The notes beneath the pieces were generated by a model. It saw only the letters and a program-made list of their open reading frames with translations, was not told where the DNA came from and searched no databases. The position numbers and the translations under genes were made by a program. From Reyranella sp. (GTDB taxonomy: Bacteria > Pseudomonadota > Alphaproteobacteria > Reyranellales > Reyranellaceae), in the NCBI GenBank assembly GCA_030679805.1, contig JAUXST010000296.1:1-11233 (forward strand): 11,233 bases of DNA, read 5' to 3'. Shown piece after piece: positions 1-5,974 of this stretch. Every line of letters begins with the position of its first letter. Positions within the stretch are counted from its first letter, which is position 1.

Positions 1-31
1 CGCGCGCGCGATCGACGGCGATCTTGTTCAT
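1..31 (-). CDS. 5' end of an unidentified gene, last visible gene of the ABC operon (partial)
   Basis: Only the first ten codons are inside the window (MNKIAVDRAR). The start is well supported: the ATG overlaps the TGA stop of the upstream permease as ATGA, and a GGAGG Shine-Dalgarno sequence sits 6 nt before it (38-42). The gene is therefore translationally coupled to the transporter and probably belongs to the same operon, where a catabolic enzyme for the imported compound would be a natural guess. Ten residues are too few to name a family, and I assign no function. Confidence 0.75.
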   Translation of the reverse strand, partial: MNKIAVDRAR

Positions 32-810
32 GACCTGCCTCCGATGTCGGGCGCGGCGCCGCGATGCAGGCGCTTGTCGATGGCCAGCAGCACCGCGTTG
101 CAGAGGACGGCGAAGGCCGAGATGAGGACGGCGATGGCCAGGATCGTCTTCACGTCGTTGAGGTCGATCGCGGTCATCAGCAGGAAGCCGAGGCCGCGCT
201 GCGAGGCGAAGAGTTCGCCCAACATGGTGCCGAGCAAGGTGAGCGAGAAGCCGATGCGCAAGCCGGAGAAGATCTCGGGCAGAGTCGCGGGGATCAGGAT
301 CGACCAGGCGGTCTGCGCCGGGGTGAGCCGCATCGCGCGGCCGGCCCTGAGGTAGGTCCGGTTGACGTTGCGCACCGCGTTCATGGTGAACAGCACCACG
401 GGGATGATGCCGTGCAGCGCGCCGAAGGCCACCTTGGCCGACATGCCAAGGCCGAACAGCAGCAGGATCACCGGGTAGAGCGTGATCTTGGGGATCGAGT
501 AGAGGCCGACAAGAATAGGCTCGGCCACTTCGCCGGTGAGGCGATGGCCACCCAGCACCACGCCGATCAGCACGCCGCCGCCGCAGGCGATCGCCAGCGC
601 CTGCAGGAAGGCGAGGCCTGTTTCGCGCAGATGCGGCAGGAAGCGCGCCTGGCCGATCATCTCCCAGAGATGCGCGAGCGTCGGCGCCGGCGCCGTCACC
701 GCGACGTCGCCCGCAATGTGGTGCAGGACCTGCCACAGGGCGACCAGCGAGATCGCCACCAGGAGGGGGTCGCGCAGCGCGCGCAGCGAGATCATGTGCC
801 CGTACTTCAT
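28..810 (-). CDS. ABC transporter permease, NitT/TauT (SsuC/TauC) type, second permease of the operon
   Basis: A 260-residue inner-membrane permease of the BPD_transp_1 type used by nitrate/sulfonate/taurine-class importers. About six hydrophobic segments are visible: near 16-30, 66-86, 98-121, 125-145, 186-200 and 222-244. The cytoplasmic coupling-loop region lies around 171-185 (LIPATLPEIFSGLR), the usual site of ATPase contact in this family. The start at 810 overlaps the upstream permease stop as ATGA, with an AAGG sequence 8 nt before it. An internal Met at residue 6 has no better ribosome site. It differs clearly from the other permease of the operon, so the transporter is probably a heterodimer. 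The substrate is unknown. Confidence 0.88.
   Translation of the reverse strand: MKYGHMISLRALRDPLLVAISLVALWQVLHHIAGDVAVTAPAPTLAHLWEMIGQARFLPHLRETGLAFLQALAIACGGGVLIGVVLGGHRLTGEVAEPILVGLYSIPKITLYPVILLLFGLGMSAKVAFGALHGIIPVVLFTMNAVRNVNRTYLRAGRAMRLTPAQTAWSILIPATLPEIFSGLRIGFSLTLLGTMLGELFASQRGLGFLLMTAIDLNDVKTILAIAVLISAFAVLCNAVLLAIDKRLHRGAAPDIGGRS
38..42 (-). promoter_or_regulatory. Shine-Dalgarno site of the partial gene at the left edge
   Basis: Read on the minus strand this is GGAGG, 6 nt upstream of the ATG at 31. It lies inside the last codons of the preceding permease. Together with the ATGA overlap it makes a start at 31 convincing even though almost none of the gene is visible. Confidence 0.7.
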
Positions 811-1556
811 GTGCCGCGCCTTCTCATCAGGCGCCGTTCATAGGCATAGACCGCCATGTTGAAGCTGGTGACGATCGCCAGCACGAACAGGATCAGCGCG
901 TACATGCGCGGGTTGTCGAAATTGTCGTAGGCGTAGGCGATCTCGTGGCCGATGCCGCTGGTCGACAGGATGAACTCGCCCGCGATCACGCCGATGAAGG
1001 AATAGGCGACCGCGAGCTTGACCCCGGACAGCAGATGCGGCGCCGCGGCCGGCAGGCGGACGCGCCAGATCTCGTCGAGCAGCGACAGGCGATGGATTCG
1101 CGCCGTCTTGAGCAGAACCCGCGGCACGCGGTCGAGGCCCGCCATGGTGGCCACGATCATGGCGACCATGGCGAACAGCGTCGCCAGCACGATCAGCGGC
1201 GTCGAGCCCAGGCCGAAGATCACGATCAGCAGCGGATAGAAGGCGAAATGCGGGATGGCGTAGTAGGCCGCCAGGAAGGGGTTGAAGGCGCGGCGCAGGA
1301 CCGGGATCCAGTTCAGGATGAAGCCGATGGCGAAGCCGCCGACGATCGACAGGACCATGGCGATCGCGACCGCCGACAGCGTCTGCTCGATGTGTTCGCC
1401 AATCTCGTCGGACTGCAGCATCTTGCCCAGCGCCACCACCATCGCCGACGGGGCGATGACCATGGTGGCGGGTATCGCGCCGGTGCGGCAGGCGACCTCC
1501 AGGGCCCCGACGGCGCCGATCAGGACGACCGCGCGGATCCAGGTCGCCTTTTTCAT
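807..1556 (-). CDS. ABC transporter permease, NitT/TauT (SsuC/TauC) type, first permease of the operon
   Basis: A 249-residue integral-membrane permease. After a short N-terminal hydrophobic segment (about 8-24) there are membrane spans near 60-82, 93-117, 119-139, 180-197 and 218-237. The EAA-like coupling loop is around 161-190, with LPAAAPHLLSG at 168-178. The open frame extends upstream, but the proper start is the ATG at 1556: it overlaps the ATPase TGA as ATGA, and the protein then begins MKKATWIRAV directly before the first membrane span. The upstream extension is only antisense-like read-through of the ATPase gene. Its 3' end overlaps the next permease by four bases. This is the partner half of a two-permease importer. 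Confidence 0.88.
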   Translation of the reverse strand: MKKATWIRAVVLIGAVGALEVACRTGAIPATMVIAPSAMVVALGKMLQSDEIGEHIEQTLSAVAIAMVLSIVGGFAIGFILNWIPVLRRAFNPFLAAYYAIPHFAFYPLLIVIFGLGSTPLIVLATLFAMVAMIVATMAGLDRVPRVLLKTARIHRLSLLDEIWRVRLPAAAPHLLSGVKLAVAYSFIGVIAGEFILSTSGIGHEIAYAYDNFDNPRMYALILFVLAIVTSFNMAVYAYERRLMRRRGT

Positions 1557-2437
1557 GCGGCGGCGCTCCCCTGCCCACTCCCTTGACCCATCGCCCGCAT
1601 CGACTCGGCGCGTAGGTAGGACCACAGCCGCGCCGTGACGGCGCCGAAATCCGGCCGCTCGGCCAGCCGCGAATCGCGCTCGTGCGGCCAACCGGTCTCG
1701 ACGATGTCGAGGAAACGGCCGGGCCTGGCCGACATCACGCCGATACGGTCGGACAGCAGGTTGGCCTCGTCGAGCGCGTGGGTGATCAGCAGCACCGTGG
1801 CCGAGGTCTCGCGCCACAGCCGCAGCAGCTCGTCGCCCATCAGCAGGCGGGTCTGCTGGTCGAGCGCGCCGAACGGCTCGTCGAGCAGGATCAGCCGCGG
1901 CTGCAGCACCAGGGTGCGGGCGATGCAGACCCTCTGGCGCATGCCGCCCGAAAGCTGGCTGGGATAGGCGCAGCGAAAATCGCGCAGCCCCATGAAGCCG
2001 ATGGCGAAATCGACGCGACGCTTTATTTCGGCCGCGTCGACACCGGAACGGCGCAAGCCGAAGGCAACGTTGTCCTCGACGGTGAGCCAGGGGAAGCTCG
2101 CATCCTCCTGGAAGACGACGCCGACGCCGTCCGGCACCTCGCCCAACACCCGCTTGCCTTCGAACTCGACCGTCCCGGCCGACGGCACGGCAAGCCCTGC
2201 CAACACGTCGAGCAAGGTCGATTTTCCGCAGCCCGAGGGACCGACGACGCTGAAGAACTCGCCGGCCCGAAGGTCGAACGAAATCGGGCCCAGCGCGTGC
2301 ACCTCGGCGTGACCCGCACGCGGCGGGTAGACGCGCGTCACGCCCTCGAGACGCGCATGGATCTTGTGGGCCGCGCCGGCCGAGCCTGGCGCCTCGACCG
2401 CCGCCAGCCGCGATGCGCCCACCATCATTGGGGCCAT
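1553..2437 (-). CDS. ABC transporter ATP-binding protein, NitT/TauT (SsuB/TauB) type
   Basis: A 294-residue cytoplasmic ATPase that powers the importer. All nucleotide-binding motifs are present in order: Walker A GPSGCGKST (66-74), Q-loop Gln110 in VVFQEDASFPW, signature LSGGMRQR (162-169), Walker B LILLDEP (182-188), D-loop ALD (191-193) and switch His220 in LLITHALDEA. The FPWLTVEDNV stretch is characteristic of the SsuB/TauB class. The start at 2437 shares one base with the binding-protein stop (TGATG). The open frame continues far upstream of this, but only as a shadow of the binding-protein gene. The first roughly 25 residues are Ala/Gly-rich and outside the conserved domain. The C-terminal tail (280-294) is low complexity. 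Confidence 0.93.
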   Translation of the reverse strand: MAPMMVGASRLAAVEAPGSAGAAHKIHARLEGVTRVYPPRAGHAEVHALGPISFDLRAGEFFSVVGPSGCGKSTLLDVLAGLAVPSAGTVEFEGKRVLGEVPDGVGVVFQEDASFPWLTVEDNVAFGLRRSGVDAAEIKRRVDFAIGFMGLRDFRCAYPSQLSGGMRQRVCIARTLVLQPRLILLDEPFGALDQQTRLLMGDELLRLWRETSATVLLITHALDEANLLSDRIGVMSARPGRFLDIVETGWPHERDSRLAERPDFGAVTARLWSYLRAESMRAMGQGSGQGSAAA

Positions 2438-3420
2438 CACTGCGTCTTCGCCGGCGGAAGGAAGCTGTCGTTGATCGCGGCCTTCCAGTCGATCGGAAGT
2501 TTTAGCGCCCCGACCGAACCCAGCGCCTCGGCCATGGCTTCCATCAGCGGCCGCTTCAGCTCGCCGCGATTCCACCAGGTCGGATTCATCTTGAGGATAT
2601 TGCCCACGGCGCTGGCCGCGACGTCGGGCGGCAAGTTGTAGGCCTTGGCGAGGATCGCCGCCGCCTCCTTGGGGTTGGCGTAGAGGAACTCCACGCCCTT
2701 GCGGCGCGCCTCGATGACCGCCTTGAGCTTGGGCCCGTGCTTGGCGATGGTCTCGTCGGTCGCGATGCCGACCGTCTGGGCATAGGCCGGCAGCTTCTCG
2801 TCCAGCCACGGCAGGATCTTGTACTTCACGCCGGCCTTCTCCTTCTGGGAGTAGATCGGTTCGGGAATGATGGCGATGTCGACCTTGTTGTGCTCCAGCG
2901 CCGTCAGGCCCGCGCCGAAATCGCCGATCGCCACCATCTTCACGTCGGCCACCGGCACGTTCCACGACTTCAGGACGGCGAGCGTAATGCTTTCGCTCAC
3001 CGACTTCGGCCGCGAATAGACGAAGCGCTTGCCCTTCAGGTCCTCGGGCTTGTCGATCTTCTCGCCCGGGCGCGTCACCCAGAAGCTGCTGCGGCCGTCG
3101 GTGCCGCCGCTGATGATCTTGATGTTGAAGCCTTCCTTGATGGCGCTCAGCGCCGCCGGCAGCGCCACCTCGGCGAACAGCGTTTCGCCCGCCATCATGT
3201 TGCGCACGGAGGTGCCGCCGCCCTTGGAGGTCAGGATGCCGGTGATGTCGACACCGGCTTCCTTGAAGTAGCCCTTCTCCATCGCGATGGCGTACGGCAG
3301 GCCGTAGAGCAGGGAACCGTAATGGGTGACGACGATGTCGTCGGCGCGCGCCGCCGACAGCGAGGCGAGACCGAAGCAGGCGAGCGCGAGCGTACGAACG
3401 GCGGCCTTCAAAGCCCTCAT
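2437..3420 (-). CDS. ABC transporter periplasmic substrate-binding protein, NMT1/SsuA-like
   Basis: A solute-binding protein of 327 residues and first gene of the import operon. It has a cleavable signal peptide: basic MRALKAAVRT, a hydrophobic core, and a likely signal-peptidase site at SAARA|DD (about residue 26). The mature part begins VVTHYGSLLYGLPYAIAMEKGYF and continues AGVDI, KGGG, the usual opening of the NitT/TauT NMT1/SsuA fold, followed by DFGAGLTAL and a C-terminal helical region. Two ATGs are adjacent, at 3423 and 3420. GGGAGG lies only 2 nt from the first but 5 nt from the second, so I chose 3420. Ligands in this family range from sulfonates to pyrimidines and aromatic acids, and this one cannot be predicted from sequence. 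Confidence 0.9.
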   Translation of the reverse strand: MRALKAAVRTLALACFGLASLSAARADDIVVTHYGSLLYGLPYAIAMEKGYFKEAGVDITGILTSKGGGTSVRNMMAGETLFAEVALPAALSAIKEGFNIKIISGGTDGRSSFWVTRPGEKIDKPEDLKGKRFVYSRPKSVSESITLAVLKSWNVPVADVKMVAIGDFGAGLTALEHNKVDIAIIPEPIYSQKEKAGVKYKILPWLDEKLPAYAQTVGIATDETIAKHGPKLKAVIEARRKGVEFLYANPKEAAAILAKAYNLPPDVAASAVGNILKMNPTWWNRGELKRPLMEAMAEALGSVGALKLPIDWKAAINDSFLPPAKTQ

Positions 3421-3425
3421 CATTC

Positions 3426-3430
3426 CCTCC
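3426..3430 (-). promoter_or_regulatory. Shine-Dalgarno site of the substrate-binding protein gene
   Basis: GGAGG on the minus strand, within a longer GGGAGGGA run. Its spacing is 5 nt to the ATG at 3420 and 2 nt to the ATG at 3423. It therefore favours the second of the two adjacent start codons. Confidence 0.65.
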
Positions 3431-3452
3431 CAGGAACATCACGGCCGGTGTC

Positions 3453-3493
3453 TTATGACATCGGCACTTCTATTGTTATGACATTAGGACATT
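3453..3493. repeat. Three TTATGACAT-type repeats, possible operator of the ABC operon
   Basis: TTATGACAT occurs at 3453-3461 and exactly again at 3476-3484. A degenerate third copy, TTAGGACATT, follows at 3484-3493. They overlap the proposed -10 box and start site of the ABC operon promoter, where a repressor would bind. The middle copy sits in a small dyad (TGT-TATG-ACA, 3474-3483). No regulator gene is visible in the window. Confidence 0.4.
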
Positions 3494-3511
3494 CGAATTT
3501 GGGCGAGTCAA
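3483..3511 (-). promoter_or_regulatory. Candidate sigma70 promoter of the ABC import operon
   Basis: On the minus strand a TTGACT -35 box (3506-3511) is followed after 17 nt by CCTAAT (3483-3488), a 4 of 6 match to the -10 consensus. Transcription would start near 3476, leaving a leader of about 55 nt before the binding-protein ATG. The short AT-rich patch stands out from the GC-rich surroundings. This is a pattern call only. Confidence 0.45.
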
Positions 3512-3621
3512 TGCACGCGCCAAGGCCTCTGCTCGCTGCGCAGAAATGCCCTTCACGGCTTCGCGGGGCGGGCCCTCATACTTACATCGCGGTTCGTCGG
3601 AGATGGCAGATACAATAATAT

Positions 3622-3647
3622 CTCATCCTGAGAGGCTGTGAATCTTT
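3622..3647 (+). repeat. Left terminal inverted repeat of the IS1182-type element
   Basis: It contains the core CTGAGAGGCTGTGAA (3628-3642), which is perfectly complementary to the right end. Differences from the right copy are at 3626, 3643 and 3644. Its outer 11 bases form a small palindrome (CTCA-TCC-TGAG). Confidence 0.8.
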
Positions 3648-3695
3648 AGCTGATTTACGAAGAAGGGCTGACATACTTTTTCCGGCCCTGATTCG

Positions 3696-4679
3696 ATGGT
3701 GCGCGGAACCGCGGGATCGAGGCATCCGATGGCCGAGCCATTGCCCTTCGACGAACAACCCGAACAAGCCACGCCGGAGCGGCGGTTGGGCAAGCTGCGG
3801 CTGCTGGAGCCGGAGCGCGACCAGCTGGAGCTGCGCTCGATGGACCTCGACAGCCTGATCGGGGCGGACCATCCGGCGCGGCTGTGCGAGAGCCACGATG
3901 GCTATCGCTGGCTGATGGGCGGCGTATCGGTGAACCGTCACACGCTGAGCGACTTCCGGGTCGGTCACGGCGCCGTTCTCGACCGGTTGCTGACGGAGAA
4001 TGTGGCGGCGCTGATGGATTGCGGGCTGATCGACCTCGACCGGCTGGCCCAGGACGGCGTGCGGGTTCGTTCCGGCGCGGGGGCGGCCTCGTATCGCCGG
4101 CGGGCGACGCTGGAGGCGCATCTGGCGCACGCCCGCGAGGTGGTGGAGCAACTCAAGGGCGAGGTCGACGACGATCCCGCCGCCAGCACCAGGCGGATCG
4201 TCGCGGTGCGCAAGCGGGCGGCCCGGGAGCGTGCCGAGCGGGTCGCGGCGGCGCTCAGGACATTGGGCGAGGTCGAGGCGCAACGCGAGCGCCGCCTGAA
4301 GACGAACCGCAAGCAGACGGAGAAGCAGAAGGAGCCGCGCGCCTCGACGACCGACGGGCAAGTCCGGCCCCTCAAGATGGCGGACGGCGGCTTCCGGCCG
4401 GCCTGGAACGTGCAGGTCGTCAGCATCGCGGGAGAGCAGATCGTGGTCGAGGTCGATCCCTTCAGCGTCGGTTCGGATCGCGGCCTCATGCGGCCGATGC
4501 TGGAGCGGCTCCGCCGGCGCTTCGGCCGCCTGCCGGCGCATCATCTCGCCGACCTGTCGGCCCGACCGACCTGTCGATCCCAGACCGAGCAGTGCGGACG
4601 CAGCGCGAGGTCGAGTAACTCCAATAACTGCGGCATACTGCAAAAGTTCACAGCCTCTCAGGGTGAGGTAGTGGAATGA
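3696..4679 (+). pseudogene. IS1182-family DDE transposase, internally deleted and C-terminally truncated
   Basis: The frame is open for 327 codons but does not encode a complete transposase. The N-terminus (MAEPLPFDEQ, LRSMDLDSLIGADHPAR) is normal. At residues 62/63 (about 3881) the text jumps from HPAR to LCESHDGYRW, skipping what in relatives is a segment of roughly 50 residues, with the frame kept. The DUF772-like region continues with HTLSDFRVGH and LAQDGVRVR, where Asp120 is a likely first catalytic Asp, then a basic coiled-coil stretch (140-215) and KMADGGFRPAWNVQV. Homology stops at HHLAD (286). The rest, including the part holding the catalytic Glu, is replaced by unrelated residues running through the right inverted repeat to a stop at 4677. 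It is very likely inactive. The deletion sizes are from family memory, not an alignment. Confidence 0.8.
4642..4667 (-). repeat. Right terminal inverted repeat of the IS1182-type element
   Basis: Its minus-strand reading starts CTCACCCTGAGAGG and matches the left repeat at 23 of 26 positions. It ends 24 bp from the stop codon of the neighbouring glycosyltransferase gene. The transposase reading frame runs across it. Confidence 0.8.
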
Positions 4680-4691
4680 CACTGCCGAAAC

Positions 4692-5297
4692 TTATCCTGC
4701 TCCAGCTCGATAACGTCGCAGATCGTCGGCGGTGTCGATGTCGTCCAGGGTATCGGCCAGGCCGACCGAGATGGGTCCCGGAACATTGGCGCGCGTGTCG
4801 GCCAGCGCATGCATCGTCGACCAGCGGACGCCGGCGAACAGGCCGTGCGGCATCGGTCTGATGCGGCGCGCGCCAATCAGCCAGAAGCCACCGTCGCTCG
4901 CGGGACCGAATATCAGCTCGTGTCGGCCGAGCTGCTGGAAAGCGCGGGCGATGTGCGATGGGCGCATCGCGGGGATATCGCTGCCGACGAGAACGACCGG
5001 CCCAGGCGGCAGCACCTGGAACGGCACCAGCATGCGTTGGCCGAGATCGCCGTGCCCTTGTGGCCGCACGCGCCGTGGCGGCACGCCGCTGCGCCACGCG
5101 GCGTGGCGGATCTCTTTGTCCGGCGTCACGAATAGCCAGACCGTCCAGCGCCGATCGCGCGACAGTGCGCCGAATTGCCGGCGGAGGGTCGCACGATAGA
5201 AACGCGTTGCCTCGGCAATGCCGATGTCGCGGGCAAGGCGTCGTTTGACCCGGCCGAACTGCGGCGCACGGGCAAAGATCACGAGGTGGCGCGTCAT
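4692..5297 (-). CDS. TIGR04282-like (DUF2064/CofC-fold) glycosyl- or nucleotidyl-transferase
   Basis: A 201-residue protein of the small GT-A/CofC-like transferase family that databases label rSAM-associated or arsenosugar biosynthesis transferase 1. Family hallmarks: MTRHLVIFARAPQFGRVKRRLA at the N-terminus (nucleotide-binding loop), GDLGQRM (83-89), VGSDIP (104-109, metal-binding Asp), GPASDGGFWLIG (131-142) and DIDTADDL near the C-terminus. It is presumably cytoplasmic. The ATG at 5297 overlaps the upstream GT2 stop as ATGA, so the two are coupled. It is the last gene of the radical SAM operon and ends in TAA just before the IS end. No intrinsic terminator is visible after it. The actual donor and acceptor are unknown. 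Confidence 0.85.
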   Translation of the reverse strand: MTRHLVIFARAPQFGRVKRRLARDIGIAEATRFYRATLRRQFGALSRDRRWTVWLFVTPDKEIRHAAWRSGVPPRRVRPQGHGDLGQRMLVPFQVLPPGPVVLVGSDIPAMRPSHIARAFQQLGRHELIFGPASDGGFWLIGARRIRPMPHGLFAGVRWSTMHALADTRANVPGPISVGLADTLDDIDTADDLRRYRAGAG

Positions 5298-5974
5298 CGG
5301 CCGTAGAGCCGCGCAACGACGCGAGGCGACAGGCCGGCGAGGAAAAGAGCGAGACAGGACAGATTGCGCAGCGGCCGTCGCAACCAGCCGTCGCGTTCGT
5401 AGCGTTCGGCTGACGTGATGGCGTCGGCACCGAGGGGCACGAGATTACGGCGCCCGATCCGCCGTACAAGATCGACGTCTTCCATCAGCGGCAGGGGACG
5501 AAAACCGCCAAGACCTTCGTAGAAGGCGCGGGCGATCAGCAGTCCTTGATCGCCGTACGGCAGGCCGAAGACCTTGCATCGCCACGCCGCGAGCCGCTCG
5601 ACCCGGCGCGCGCGCGGATCGTGCGTGTCGAACCGCAGCCGGAAGTAGCCTGCCTTTCCGGTATTGGCCGGCGTCGACATGAAGCTCTGGACGGCATCGA
5701 GCCAGCCCGGGCCCGGCAGCGTGTCGGCATGCAGGAAGAGGAGCCATGGTGCGCTGCCCGCGGCCGCTCCCGCGGCAAGCTGGCCTCCGCGTCCCGCCGG
5801 CGCCGTCACGACAGTGCCCTCGCCCCGCCGGGCGATAGCCACCGTGTCGTCGCGCGAGCCGCCATCGCAGACCGTGATCGTCGAGGTTTCGCGGGCGGCG
5901 ACGGCGACAAGCGTGCGCGCCAGAAAAGGCGCCGCGTTCAGCGTCGGGATCACGACATCGAGGGCCGGCGTCAC
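5294..5974 (-). CDS. TIGR04283-like family 2 glycosyltransferase
   Basis: A 226-residue GT-A-fold glycosyltransferase. Motifs in order: LDVVIPTLN (5-13), CDGGSRDD (36-43), GRGGQLAAGA (61-70, typical of TIGR04283), LHADT (81-85, the metal/nucleotide-binding HAD), GDQG (141-144) and MEDVDLVRR (164-172, catalytic acidic pair). A hydrophobic stretch at 204-215 could sit on the membrane. The start is a GTG at 5974 overlapping the radical SAM stop (GTGA). There is no ATG that keeps the IPTLN motif, and the longer open frame upstream is antisense-like read-through of the radical SAM gene. It is coupled on both sides, so the three proteins are likely made together. Sugar and acceptor are unknown. Confidence 0.85.
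   Translation of the reverse strand: MTPALDVVIPTLNAAPFLARTLVAVAARETSTITVCDGGSRDDTVAIARRGEGTVVTAPAGRGGQLAAGAAAGSAPWLLFLHADTLPGPGWLDAVQSFMSTPANTGKAGYFRLRFDTHDPRARRVERLAAWRCKVFGLPYGDQGLLIARAFYEGLGGFRPLPLMEDVDLVRRIGRRNLVPLGADAITSAERYERDGWLRRPLRNLSCLALFLAGLSPRVVARLYGR

Larger units (their letters stand above)
3622..4667 (+). mobile_element. Degenerate IS1182-family insertion sequence, internally deleted, with both ends preserved
   Basis: A 1046-bp element bounded by 26-bp terminal inverted repeats (3622-3647 and 4642-4667) that match at 23 of 26 positions. It carries one transposase frame on the plus strand with a deleted segment and a lost C-terminal part, so it is shorter than the roughly 1.6-1.8 kb usual for the family. 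It lies between two minus-strand operons, starting about 200 bp upstream of the ABC binding-protein gene and ending 24 bp beyond the 3' end of the glycosyltransferase gene. I see no target-site duplication. It is probably unable to move by itself but could be mobilised in trans if a full relative exists in the genome. Confidence 0.8.

Noticed and set aside
64..843. Long plus-strand open frame (259 codons) opposite the first permease gene
   Set aside because: Its composition is Arg/Gln/His/Asp-rich with no recognisable domain. It is the antisense shadow of a clear membrane permease and results from high GC at third codon positions.
945..1586. Plus-strand open frame of 213 codons opposite the second permease
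   Set aside because: It is low-complexity Arg/Asp/Gln/His-rich text typical of GC-rich antisense frames. The opposite strand encodes a coherent membrane protein.
3541..3616. Possible hairpin (GCCC to GGGC, 3548-3573) and a TACAAT box (3611-3616) upstream of the IS
   Set aside because: The hairpin stem is short and has no U-tract, and no acceptable -35 hexamer precedes TACAAT. Neither can be told from chance.
3582..4682. Minus-strand frame of 366 codons across the IS element
   Set aside because: The opposite strand contains recognisable transposase motifs. This frame is Arg/Pro/His-rich with no motif, and it runs through both inverted repeats.
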